Assembly: GCA_015711775.1 (NCBI GenBank)
Contig: JACVJB010000023.1
Coordinates: 1-9,024, forward strand
Source: Actinomycetota bacterium
Lineage (GTDB): Bacteria; Actinomycetota; Humimicrobiia; Humimicrobiales; Humimicrobiaceae
Reading direction: 5' to 3'
DNA length: 9,024 nt
A model generated the notes under the pieces. That model made no database searches. It worked only from the letters and a program-made list of their open reading frames with translations, and had not been told where the DNA came from. Positions 1 through 6,767 of the stretch are shown here, piece after piece. Every line of letters starts with the position of its first letter. Position 1 is the first letter of the stretch. The position numbers were made by a program, and so were the translations under genes.

Positions 1-1
1 T

Positions 2-373
2 ACTCCACATGTAGCCGGGGAAATTAAAAGCCCTTCAGGCGAAACAATTATTAATTTAAGTGATAAAGAGCCCGAGAATCTTAATCTTGATTCGGATTAC
101 ATGGAAGTTATTGAAGAAGGTCTTGTTCAGGTTGTAAGCCAGGGGACTGCAGCCGGAAGGTTTGCAGGCTTTCCATTGGCAGAAATTCCAATTGCAGGTA
201 AAACAGGAACTGCAGAAGTTTTTGGAAAACAGGATTCAGCATGGTTTGTGTGTTATGCTCCCGTTCATAATCCAGAGTATATAATTGTTGTAATGCTTGA
301 ACAGGCCGGAGGTGGCTCAAGTTCTGCGGCTCCTGTAGCAAGGAAGATACTTGATTACCTTTACGGATTGTAA
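2..373 (+). CDS. mrdA: Penicillin-binding protein 2 (peptidoglycan D,D-transpeptidase), C-terminal part only
   Basis: The 5' end lies outside the window; the reading frame is open from base 2 and gives 123 residues before TAA. PBP2 cross-links peptidoglycan during side-wall elongation, acting outside the membrane with RodA. The visible part is the end of the transpeptidase domain. It has the KTGTAE box (KTG at residues 67-69 of the fragment), which is the third active-site motif of penicillin-binding proteins. It is followed by the usual strand pair with the WF..YAP segment and a glycine/serine-rich stretch leading to AAPVARKILDYL, typical of MrdA-type C-termini. The catalytic Ser-x-x-Lys and S-x-N motifs must lie upstream and cannot be checked. 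FtsI is the alternative family, but the short end after the AAP motif and the adjacent rodA favour PBP2. The 38-base gap to rodA implies one transcript. Confidence 0.9.
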   Translation, partial: TPHVAGEIKSPSGETIINLSDKEPENLNLDSDYMEVIEEGLVQVVSQGTAAGRFAGFPLAEIPIAGKTGTAEVFGKQDSAWFVCYAPVHNPEYIIVVMLEQAGGGSSSAAPVARKILDYLYGL

Positions 374-411
374 AAATAGAAAAAAAGGAGACTGTTCCCA
401 GGTTTTAAATT

Positions 412-1707
412 ATGAATGATTTTAAAAGAAAAGATTATGGCAGCGGCAGTAATTACGGCCTGCGCAGGGATGGAGGCCCTGTTGAAAATTTGTCTTATGG
501 GCACACAGATAATTATTTAACCGGCAGAAACGGCCTGCAGTCAATGTCGCTGGATAACAGGAGAAACAAAAAGACAAGATTTGATTTTATTCTTCCTGCG
601 CTGGTATTTCTTCTCTCGTTGTTTGGCCTGCTTATTATTTACAGCGCTACAAGATATAGTATGCCAAATAATGTTACCGATCCTATGTTTTATCTGAAAA
701 AACAGGGTTTCTTCCTTATAGCGGCGGCTGTTGTTTTTATTTTAATACAATTTACAAACTACAGGTTTATCACAAAGTTGTGGTGGGCGCTTTTAATTAT
801 TATAATTGCGCTCCTTACAGGAGTTTTGCTTTTTGGCTATGTGGTTAACGGTTCAAAAAGCTGGATAGATTTAAAATTTACTTCAATACAGCCCTCAGAA
901 TTTTCAAAGGTTTTAATGGTGCTTGTAAATGCCGCCATTCTTTCAAAATGGCCCCGTGAAAAAACAAATTCTGTGGGCTTTAAAAAAGTTGCCCTTTCAC
1001 TGCTGGTTGCAGTACTTTGTATGGTACTTGTTATGCTTGAACCCGACTATGGAACTGCCCTTATATTCTTTCTCACTTTTATGGGTATGCTTTTTTTATC
1101 CGGTGCAAACCTTTTTTATTTTTTTGGCATTCTTATTGTAACTGTGGGCGGATTTTTTACGGCAATTAAAATAGGCCTTATAAAGCAGTATCAGCTGGAC
1201 AGGATTCTTGTTTTTATGAAACCGGATATAGAGAAACAGGGCATAGGTTATAATCTTTTCCAGTCCAAGCTTGCCATAGGATCCGGTGGCATATGGGGCA
1301 AAGGCCTGTTTTTGGGCAAGCAGACAAACCTGAATTATGTTCCTGAACATCATACAGATTTTATATTTTCTGTAATTGGCGAGGAGCTCGGTTTTTTTGG
1401 CGCAGTCGCTGTGATTATTATTATTGCCCTCATAATATGGAGATGTTTTTATATAGCCGCAAATGCAAGAAACAGCCTCGGATCGCTTATAGCTTCAGGG
1501 GTGGGCTTTATTATACTTTCCCAGTCAGTTATAAATATTGGAATGACAATAGGAATAATGCCTGTAATAGGAATACCTCTTCCATTTTTAAGTAATGGCG
1601 GATCAAATCTTCTTGCCATATTTATTGGCGTTGCTTTTGTTGAAAATGTGTATTTTAAAAGAGAATTAAGGAAAGACTACGAAATAGCATATGATGAATT
1701 TGATTAA
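412..1707 (+). CDS. rodA: RodA, SEDS-family peptidoglycan glycosyltransferase
   Basis: Polytopic membrane protein of 431 residues that polymerises lipid II into glycan strands in the elongasome, paired with PBP2 just upstream. SEDS signatures are clear: a G.KSWID segment (about 147-153), QPSE (160-163), EPDYGTA (210-216), PEHHTDF with the likely catalytic Asp at 316, and PFLSNGGS (391-398; many relatives have Tyr in place of Asn). About ten hydrophobic segments follow residue 58. The first 56 residues are hydrophilic and rich in Gly, Asn and Arg, a cytoplasmic tail longer than in E. coli RodA (about 370 residues in total). The ATG at 412 is the first possible start, because TAA lies in frame at 406-408. 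The best Shine-Dalgarno sequence (AAGGAG, 385-390) is 21 bases away, too far, so only a weak CAGG at 399-402 serves this start. An internal ATG at 544 is possible but has no better site. FtsW is the other SEDS member; the mrdA neighbour favours RodA. Confidence 0.93.
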   Translation: MNDFKRKDYGSGSNYGLRRDGGPVENLSYGHTDNYLTGRNGLQSMSLDNRRNKKTRFDFILPALVFLLSLFGLLIIYSATRYSMPNNVTDPMFYLKKQGFFLIAAAVVFILIQFTNYRFITKLWWALLIIIIALLTGVLLFGYVVNGSKSWIDLKFTSIQPSEFSKVLMVLVNAAILSKWPREKTNSVGFKKVALSLLVAVLCMVLVMLEPDYGTALIFFLTFMGMLFLSGANLFYFFGILIVTVGGFFTAIKIGLIKQYQLDRILVFMKPDIEKQGIGYNLFQSKLAIGSGGIWGKGLFLGKQTNLNYVPEHHTDFIFSVIGEELGFFGAVAVIIIIALIIWRCFYIAANARNSLGSLIASGVGFIILSQSVINIGMTIGIMPVIGIPLPFLSNGGSNLLAIFIGVAFVENVYFKRELRKDYEIAYDEFD

Positions 1708-1710
1708 ATT

Positions 1711-3591
1711 ATGACACAACTATTAAAAATGCTGGATTTGGCAGAAATCGGCGCTCTGCTTGAAGGAATTCAAAAACCGGGAAGATATATCGGTAAAGAA
1801 TTCGGCATTAAAAGCAAAAAACCCGGTTATCTTCTTAAAAATCCCGGCACAGTTAATACGGCGCTTGTTTTTCCTGATGTATATGAGGTGGGCATGTCAA
1901 ATCTTGGCCTGCAGATACTTTATAAAATTATAAACAGCAGTCCGCGTTTTAATGCAGAGAGGGCCTTTAGCCCATGGTTTGATTTTGAAGACAGGCTCAG
2001 AAAAAGCTGCACAAAACTGTTTTCGCTGGAAAACAGGATATTTCTTGACTGCTTTGATTTAATAGGTTTTAATGCCGCTCATGAGATGCTGTACACCAAT
2101 ATAGTAAATGCAATTGACCTTTCCGGGCTTGCGATAAGATCTTCAGAGAGAAAGTCGCTTTTTCCGCTTGTGTGCTGCGGGGGTTCTGCTGCAGTAAACC
2201 CGTGGCCGATATCGGCTTTTATGGATTTTATGGTAATTGGCGACGGGGAGGCCGTTATAAGCCTTATACTTGAAACCATAAGCAGTTATAAAGACAAATA
2301 TTTAAGCGACAGAACCTCTTATTTGGAAAATTATTTTAGTTTGCAGCAGTTAAAAAAAGAAATGCTGCGCAGTTTGGGGCAGCTTGAAGGGGTTTTTGTG
2401 CCTTCCCTTTACAGCCTTGTTTACAACAGGGACAATACGGTAAAAAAAATAATTTATTCCGGCGGCAAAGAGGATAAAAACGCAAAGAAAGTAAAAAAAG
2501 CTACAGTAAAAGACCTGGATAGCTTCGAGATACCGGCGGACCCTGTTGTACCCAATATACAAACTGTGCACGACAGGCTAAACATTGAGATTATGAGGGG
2601 TTGCGGCCGGGGATGCAGATTCTGCCAGGCTGGTTTTATATACAGGCCTCTGAGGCAGAAAAAAGTTAAAAACCTCATAAATAAAAGCATCGAGGGCCTT
2701 ATGCAGACAGGTTATGATGAAATATCATTTACATCGCTTTCCTCGTCAGACTACAGGAACCTTAAGAAACTTATAGAGAAAGTAACAGGTTCAGATCTCT
2801 TTGAAAAGATATCAATATCGCTGCCGTCGCTTCGGCTTGACAGTTTCAGCCTTGAGATAGCAGAAATGATACAAAGCGGAAGAAAAACCGGCCTTACCTT
2901 TGCCCCCGAGGCAGGCAGCCAGCGCCTCAGGGATATTATAAAAAAAGATATCAGCGCTGATGAACTGAGGGAAAGCATCAGGGCCGCTTTTTTAAAAGGC
3001 TGGACAAAAGTAAAGCTATACTTTATGGTGGGACTTCCATTTGAAACAGATGACGATATAAAAGCCATAGCAGAGACAACAAACGAAATAATAGATTTAG
3101 CTAGGCAGTGCCTTGATAAGAGGGGTTTTTCAAGATTACAATTAGGCGTCAGCATAAATGCTTTTTGTCCCAAACCATTCACTCCTTTTCAGTGGTGCGC
3201 TCAGGAAAAAATATATAAACTTGAAGAAAAAATAAGAGCTGTGCGGCAAAGCATTAACAGCAGGTTTGTCAAGCTGCACGGCAACGACCCTGAAAAAAGC
3301 AGTATTGAATGCGCCTTTGCAAGAGGTGATTCAAGGCTGTCTGATGTAATTGAGTCGGCATGGCGAAGCGGGGCAAAATTTGACAACTGGGCAGATTATT
3401 TTGATTACGGGCTGTGGAAGCAAAGCTTTGCCAAAGCAGGAGCAGATCCGGACTTTTACACCATAAGGCAGTACGGTTTAAATGAAACGCTTCCATGGGA
3501 TGTTATTGATATTGGAATTAAGAAAGACTATTTTATAAAAGAATACAGTAAAGCCATGCAGGGCAAAAAATTAAATGATAATAAGATTTAA
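1711..3591 (+). CDS. B12-binding-domain radical SAM protein, TIGR03960-like, function unknown
   Basis: A 626-residue cytosolic protein. The radical SAM core has the CxxxCxxC iron-sulfur motif at C298, C302 and C305 (in RGCGRGCRFC), then TFAPEAG at 396-402 and a YFMVGLP strand at 437-443, which fit a TIM-barrel SAM enzyme. The N-terminal 200 or so residues resemble a cobalamin-binding Rossmann domain (FPDVYEVGMSNLG around 54-66). However, the DxHxxG cobalt-ligand motif is absent (Tyr where His would be), so cobalamin binding is doubtful or base-on. The family is known from synteny with rng and rplU, and its reaction is not established to my knowledge. The start is ATG, 3 bases after the rodA stop, with no Shine-Dalgarno sequence, so translation is probably coupled to rodA. 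Its 3' end overlaps the next gene by 17 bases. In many bacteria the two are one fused protein; here they are separate. Family assignment is from motifs and context. Confidence 0.88.
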   Translation: MTQLLKMLDLAEIGALLEGIQKPGRYIGKEFGIKSKKPGYLLKNPGTVNTALVFPDVYEVGMSNLGLQILYKIINSSPRFNAERAFSPWFDFEDRLRKSCTKLFSLENRIFLDCFDLIGFNAAHEMLYTNIVNAIDLSGLAIRSSERKSLFPLVCCGGSAAVNPWPISAFMDFMVIGDGEAVISLILETISSYKDKYLSDRTSYLENYFSLQQLKKEMLRSLGQLEGVFVPSLYSLVYNRDNTVKKIIYSGGKEDKNAKKVKKATVKDLDSFEIPADPVVPNIQTVHDRLNIEIMRGCGRGCRFCQAGFIYRPLRQKKVKNLINKSIEGLMQTGYDEISFTSLSSSDYRNLKKLIEKVTGSDLFEKISISLPSLRLDSFSLEIAEMIQSGRKTGLTFAPEAGSQRLRDIIKKDISADELRESIRAAFLKGWTKVKLYFMVGLPFETDDDIKAIAETTNEIIDLARQCLDKRGFSRLQLGVSINAFCPKPFTPFQWCAQEKIYKLEEKIRAVRQSINSRFVKLHGNDPEKSSIECAFARGDSRLSDVIESAWRSGAKFDNWADYFDYGLWKQSFAKAGADPDFYTIRQYGLNETLPWDVIDIGIKKDYFIKEYSKAMQGKKLNDNKI

Positions 3592-4228
3592 ATACTGCAA
3601 AAAAAATGAGGCCAGGTATCTCTCGCATCTTGATATGCTAAGGATTTTATCAAGAAGTGTTGCAAGAGCAGGCATAGAAGCAGCTCTTAGCAGGGGTTTT
3701 AATCCCAAACCAAGGATTACTTTAAGCAATCCTATACCTCTCGGAGTGCAGAGCCTGGCAGAGTATGCTGATTTGGAAGTTGACGCATATCTGGATGCAT
3801 CTTATTTTATAAAGAAAATAAACGCATGCCTTCCTGAAAATATAACTGTAATAGCTGCTGCAAGCACAGAAAGTAAATTAAAAAGTCTGATGTCTGTAAT
3901 AGATATTGTTTTATATGATTTTATTCTTGAAGCAGTTCAAAATATAAACCTGGACAAAATAAAAAGTTTTATTGCGGCATATGATTCTTCCTCCATTTAC
4001 AGGTTTGAAGCAGAGGCGCAGCAAAAAAAGATTTTTCTGCTTAAAATCTACGGTTATGTTAAAATTTTAAAATATAATTCAAACAGGATTTTTAAGTTTA
4101 ATGATTTTAACATAGCATTAAAGGAATTTGCAGAATCCAATGGTCTCCATATAAAGAGCAGCAAAAAAACAGCTGCCTTTATAATAAAGCAGGAAAGGCT
4201 GGCAGACCCGTTTGAAGAAGTTGTTTAG
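3575..4228 (+). CDS. Radical-SAM-linked protein, DUF2344/TIGR03936-like, function unknown
   Basis: A 217-residue soluble protein with no membrane segment. The N-terminal two thirds of the first 70 residues carry the family hallmark: RFKYCKKNEARYLSHLD, then a run ending in GFNPKPRITLSNPIPLG and an AEYADLEV strand. This is the pattern of the domain found either fused to, or encoded directly after, the B12-type radical SAM protein. The rest (about 75-217) is less conserved and Lys/Ile-rich. Its ATG lies inside the radical SAM gene and the two overlap by 17 bases, in different frames. A weak AGGG at 3560-3563 sits 11 bases upstream, so reinitiation after the upstream stop is likely. TAA at 3572-3574, in this gene's frame, stops any simple read-through fusion by slippage at the A-run before it. 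No catalytic residues can be assigned; it probably acts together with the radical SAM partner, but this is inferred only from genetic linkage. Confidence 0.85.
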   Translation: MIIRFKYCKKNEARYLSHLDMLRILSRSVARAGIEAALSRGFNPKPRITLSNPIPLGVQSLAEYADLEVDAYLDASYFIKKINACLPENITVIAAASTESKLKSLMSVIDIVLYDFILEAVQNINLDKIKSFIAAYDSSSIYRFEAEAQQKKIFLLKIYGYVKILKYNSNRIFKFNDFNIALKEFAESNGLHIKSSKKTAAFIIKQERLADPFEEVV

Positions 4229-4288
4229 ATATTTAAAAGGATATTAAATTAAGTTTAAATAAATTTTTATGTATTGTGAGGTATTACA

Positions 4289-5962
4289 TTGGGAACAGAA
4301 ATGCTTGTCAGTTCTGACAAGAATGAAACAAGAGTTGCAATCCTGGAATCCAAACAGGTTATACAGCTCTATTTTGACAGGAAGAGGAGCAAGTCGCTTG
4401 TCGGCAATATTTATCTCGGGAGGATAGAAAATGTGCTTTCAAGCCTTGATGCCGCTTTTGTGGATATAGGAGAGGAAAAAAATGCTTTTCTGTACATAAA
4501 TGAGGTAGCGTACGATATAGAGCTTGAGGAAAAAAAGGAAATAACAAGAAAAATACAGCATATTCTAAAGCCTAACCAGACCATTCTTGTCCAGGTGACA
4601 AAAGATCCCATGAAAGGAAAAGGCGCAAGGCTCACAACTTTCATATCGCTTCCGGGAAGATATCTTGTGCTTGCTCCTTTTAATGAGGGAGTGGGTGTTT
4701 CAAGAAAAGTTGACAGCAACAGCCGTGAGGAATTAAAAGCTGCAATTGAAGAGATAAAACCTAAAGACTGCGGGCTTATTGCAAGAACTGCAGCAAAAGA
4801 AGTTTCAAAGGCAAAATTAAAAAAGGAACTAAAACAGCTTCTTAAAGCATGGAGCTACATAAGGAAAAAGGCTGCTGTTTTAAGGGAACCAATGCTCATA
4901 CACCAGGAGTATTCAATAGTTATAAGGCTGATGAGGGATATTTTCTCGGAAGATTTTGATGCAATATATGTTGATAAAAAAAATACAAAAAAAGAAATCG
5001 CAAGATACTTAAGAAGCGTAGGAGTCAATTACAATAATATAATACTGCATCACGGCGATAATGAACTTTTTGAAGAATTTAATGTAAACACTGTAATAGA
5101 CAGCGCTCTTGAAAGAAAAGTGTGGCTCAAATCAGGAGGCTTTATAGTAATTGACCATGGCGAAGCCCTCACATCCATTGACGTTAATACCGGCAAGTTT
5201 ACAAGCGGCAAAAGCTCCTCCCAGACAATACTTAAAACTAATCTCGAAGCTGCAGAAGTTATAACGAGCCAGTTAAGGCTAAGGGATATCGGGGGAATAA
5301 TAGTAATAGACTTTATAGATATGAGCAGTGAAGCAGACAGGCAGAAGGTGTTTTCAACATTCAGGCAGCTTCTTGACAAAGATAAGACAAAAACCGAGGT
5401 GCTTGCATTTTCAAAGCTGGGCCTTCTTGAAATGACAAGGAAAAATGTTTCCGACGGCATACTTGGCACTTTATGCAAAACCTGTCCATGCTGCAACGGA
5501 AACGGTTTTATAAAATCAGAGGAAACAATAAGGCTTGAACACGAGCGAAAAATAAGGAAACTTGCCAAAGAGAGCAGCTCAAAAGCTTTTCTTATAAAGG
5601 TTAATCCTGTAATTGCATCGCTTATTGTAGGCAAGGGCGGTAAAAATCTTAAGAATCTTGAAGTGCAGACAAAAAAATATATAGCTATAAAAGGGGATGA
5701 GAATATTAGCCTGGATACATTTATGCTTGAAGCTGAGGGCAGTGTTGCAGATATAACAGAGGCATCTAAACCTTTTAAAATTGGGGATATGCTTGAAATA
5801 TTTGTTGAAGAAGCGTATGCGCATAATAAAAATGACGCACTTTCAAGAATTGAGGGCAATGTGATCCAGATTATAAACGGAAGAAAATATATCGGCACAA
5901 GAATAAGGGTTGAGATTGTCTCAATTGCAAAAACCAGCGCTGTTGCAGAAATAAGGGAATGA
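4289..5962 (+). CDS. rng: Rne/Rng family endoribonuclease (RNase E/G type) with C-terminal TRAM-like domain
   Basis: A 557-residue single-strand endoribonuclease for mRNA decay and rRNA/tRNA processing. Order of parts: short N-terminal strand with ETRVAIL (13-19), S1 RNA-binding domain (about 37-120), 5'-sensor region with ART at 165-167 (Arg166 and Thr167 match the 5'-phosphate pocket), and DNase-I-like catalytic domain. The two metal-binding aspartates are D298 (in SIDVNTG) and D341 (in IVIDFIDM), 43 residues apart as in E. coli RNase E. A zinc-link follows (C399-P-C-C402, with extra Cys396). After it come a segment with GKGG (448-451), like a KH-domain GxxG loop, and residues 497-555, which read as a TRAM/OB fold (IGDMLEIFVEE ... 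IEGNVI ... GTRIRVEI). TTG at 4289 is chosen because GAGG at 4278-4281 lies 7 bases upstream; ATG at 4301 is the alternative, four residues shorter. The E. coli-type long scaffold tail of RNase E is absent. Confidence 0.93.
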   Translation: MGTEMLVSSDKNETRVAILESKQVIQLYFDRKRSKSLVGNIYLGRIENVLSSLDAAFVDIGEEKNAFLYINEVAYDIELEEKKEITRKIQHILKPNQTILVQVTKDPMKGKGARLTTFISLPGRYLVLAPFNEGVGVSRKVDSNSREELKAAIEEIKPKDCGLIARTAAKEVSKAKLKKELKQLLKAWSYIRKKAAVLREPMLIHQEYSIVIRLMRDIFSEDFDAIYVDKKNTKKEIARYLRSVGVNYNNIILHHGDNELFEEFNVNTVIDSALERKVWLKSGGFIVIDHGEALTSIDVNTGKFTSGKSSSQTILKTNLEAAEVITSQLRLRDIGGIIVIDFIDMSSEADRQKVFSTFRQLLDKDKTKTEVLAFSKLGLLEMTRKNVSDGILGTLCKTCPCCNGNGFIKSEETIRLEHERKIRKLAKESSSKAFLIKVNPVIASLIVGKGGKNLKNLEVQTKKYIAIKGDENISLDTFMLEAEGSVADITEASKPFKIGDMLEIFVEEAYAHNKNDALSRIEGNVIQIINGRKYIGTRIRVEIVSIAKTSAVAEIRE

Positions 5963-5995
5963 TAAAAAATATTGCATTTTACTTTATATTATGGT

Positions 5996-6015
5996 AAATT
6001 GCGGATTTGCAATTT
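5996..6015. repeat. Perfect 7-bp inverted repeat over the rplU -35 region
   Basis: AAATTGC at 5996-6002 and GCAATTT at 6009-6015 are exact inverted copies around a 6-base spacer. The element covers the -35 box of the better rplU promoter. It could be an operator for a dimeric regulator, or a weak hairpin ending the rng transcript (two G-C pairs, followed by TTAATATA). The sequence alone does not separate the two, and chance is not negligible in DNA this AT-rich. Confidence 0.4.
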
Positions 6016-6075
6016 TTAATATATAATTCTCAAGTTAGAATTTTAGTATTGATTATTTTTTAGTTTAAGTTTATC

Positions 6076-6082
6076 AAGGAGG
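6076..6082 (+). promoter_or_regulatory. Ribosome binding site that fixes the rplU start
   Basis: AAGGAGG, a full 7-base match to the canonical anti-Shine-Dalgarno sequence and the strongest site in the window. It ends 6 bases before the ATT at 6089. Its position, with no ATG, GTG or TTG between the upstream in-frame stop (TGA 6050-6052) and the L21 sequence, selects the ATT as initiator. Confidence 0.85.
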
Positions 6083-6088
6083 CCCGAA

Positions 6089-6403
6089 ATTTACGCGGTA
6101 ATTACAAGTGGCGGAAAACAGTATAAAATAGAGGAAGATAAAAATATAGTAGTTGAAAAAATTGAAGGCAAAGAAGGCCAAAAAGTTACACTTTCAGAAG
6201 TAAATCTTTTCAGTGACGGCAGCAAAGTCCAAATTGGAAAGCCTGTCATTAACGGAGTTTCTGTAGAGGCTACAATAAAGAAGCAGTTCAAAGGAGATAA
6301 GGTTATAGCTTTTAAGCAGAAGGCCAAGAAAAGATACAGAAGAAAAGTCGGAAGCAGGCCGTTGCTTACCCTTATTCACGCAGATAAGATTACTGTAAAA
6401 TAG
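6089..6403 (+). CDS. rplU: 50S ribosomal protein L21, apparent ATT start
   Basis: L21 binds 23S rRNA in the large ribosomal subunit. The frame gives 104 residues to TAG, the normal family length (about 100-105). It opens YAVITSGGKQYKI after the initiator, matching the usual MYAVI..GGKQY.V start of L21, and has the basic FK.KAKKRYRRK.G.R segment (about residues 77-91) that contacts rRNA, ending in I.ADKITVK. The codon in the initiator-Met position is ATT. Upstream, TGA at 6050-6052 closes the frame with no ATG, GTG or TTG in between. Downstream, the first TTG is at 6361, near the C-terminus, and there is no ATG or GTG, so no shorter L21 is possible. The strong Shine-Dalgarno sequence at 6076-6082 is ideally spaced for ATT. 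Either AUU initiation is real, or one G-to-T error hides an ATG. It is followed by rpmA after 109 bases. Confidence 0.93.
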   Translation: MYAVITSGGKQYKIEEDKNIVVEKIEGKEGQKVTLSEVNLFSDGSKVQIGKPVINGVSVEATIKKQFKGDKVIAFKQKAKKRYRRKVGSRPLLTLIHADKITVK

Positions 6404-6438
6404 ATATCTTGGATGAAAGATTTCTGAAATAAATAAGT

Positions 6439-6467
6439 TTTTCATATTTTCTTATTAATTATAGAAT
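6439..6467 (+). promoter_or_regulatory. Weak candidate promoter upstream of rpmA
   Basis: TTTTCA (6439-6444), a 17-base spacer and TAGAAT (6462-6467) lie in the 109-base gap between rplU and rpmA. The boxes match consensus at 4 and 5 of 6 positions, but such matches are common in AT-rich gaps. rpmA may simply be co-transcribed with rplU. Confidence 0.25.
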
Positions 6468-6479
6468 AATGATTTTAAT

Positions 6480-6497
6480 TGCAGCTTTGTAGTTGCA
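6480..6497 (+). promoter_or_regulatory. Small hairpin directly before the rpmA ribosome binding site
   Basis: TGCAGCT (6480-6486) pairs with AGTTGCA (6491-6497) around the loop TTGT: seven pairs including one G-U. It ends 2 bases before the GGAGG (6500-6504) that sits 8 bases ahead of the rpmA ATG. It could hold the site open, or be a protein binding site for translational control. There is no T-tract, so it is not a terminator. Confidence 0.35.
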
Positions 6498-6512
6498 TTG
6501 GAGGTTTAAAAA

Positions 6513-6767
6513 ATGTCAAGTAAAAAGGGTGTCGGAAGCTCACGTAACGGAAGGGACAGTAATGCCCAGTATCTGGGTGTTAAAATATACGGCGGGCAGA
6601 AAGTAACTGCGGGAAATATAATAATAAGGCAGCGGGGCACAAAATTCAGGCCGGGCCAAAATGTAGGGCTTGGCAAAGACCATACTCTGTTTGCGAAAGC
6701 AGACGGTATTGTGGAATTTGTTTCAAACAGCACCCGGGGCAAACTTGTCAATGTTATTTCACAGTAA
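6513..6767 (+). CDS. rpmA: 50S ribosomal protein L27
   Basis: An 84-residue large-subunit protein whose basic N-terminus reaches toward the peptidyl-transferase centre. The sequence is unmistakable: [17 protein letters not shown] at the start, [19 protein letters not shown] around residues 21-42, then [17 protein letters not shown] (about 43-61). It begins directly with the mature N-terminus and has no Firmicutes-type cleavable leader; consistently, no prp (ysxB) protease gene lies between rplU and rpmA. Usual starts read MAHKKG; here MSSKKG replaces AH with SS, as in some actinobacterial-type and other L27 proteins. The ATG is supported by GGAGG 8 bases upstream. It follows rplU after 109 bases and is separated from obgE by 209 bases, so the ribosomal pair may form its own unit. 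Confidence 0.97.
   Translation: MSSKKGVGSSRNGRDSNAQYLGVKIYGGQKVTAGNIIIRQRGTKFRPGQNVGLGKDHTLFAKADGIVEFVSNSTRGKLVNVISQ

Larger units (their letters stand above)
5963..6088 (+). promoter_or_regulatory. Intergenic region with candidate promoter(s) for rplU-rpmA
   Basis: This 126-base, very AT-rich gap separates rng from rplU. The best promoter is TTGCGG (5999-6004), a 17-base spacer, then a consensus TATAAT (6022-6027); transcription would start near 6034 and give a leader of about 55 bases. A second candidate just upstream is TTGCAT (5972-5977), 17 bases, and an extended -10 TGgTAAATT (5992-6000). The -35 boxes match the sigma-70 consensus only in TTG, so the call rests mainly on the -10 boxes and the spacing. 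A promoter here would let the ribosomal genes be expressed independently of the cell-wall genes upstream. Confidence 0.6.

Noticed and set aside
2751..3182. Open frame on the - strand opposite the radical SAM gene (143 codons)
   Set aside because: Antisense to conserved SAM-barrel motifs and without any recognisable motif of its own.
3564..3580. Programmed frameshift at the A6 run fusing the radical SAM and DUF2344 proteins
   Set aside because: In the second frame TAA at 3572-3574 immediately follows the A-run, so a slip there ends translation instead of making a fusion.
4229..4288. Promoter in the 60-base gap before rng (TTGTTT 4221-4226, 17 bases, TTAAAT 4244-4249)
   Set aside because: Both boxes are poor matches in an almost pure A/T stretch; co-transcription from upstream is simpler.
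5050..5898. Long open frame on the - strand (282 codons) opposite the RNase gene
   Set aside because: It lies wholly antisense to a well-recognised enzyme, has Ser/Leu/Ile-rich low-information sequence and no domain; a shadow of the codon bias of the real gene.
6432..6456. AATAAG/CTTATT inverted repeat in the rplU-rpmA gap as a terminator
   Set aside because: Six-pair, nearly all A-T stem with a 13-base loop and no T-tract after it; too weak and likely chance.
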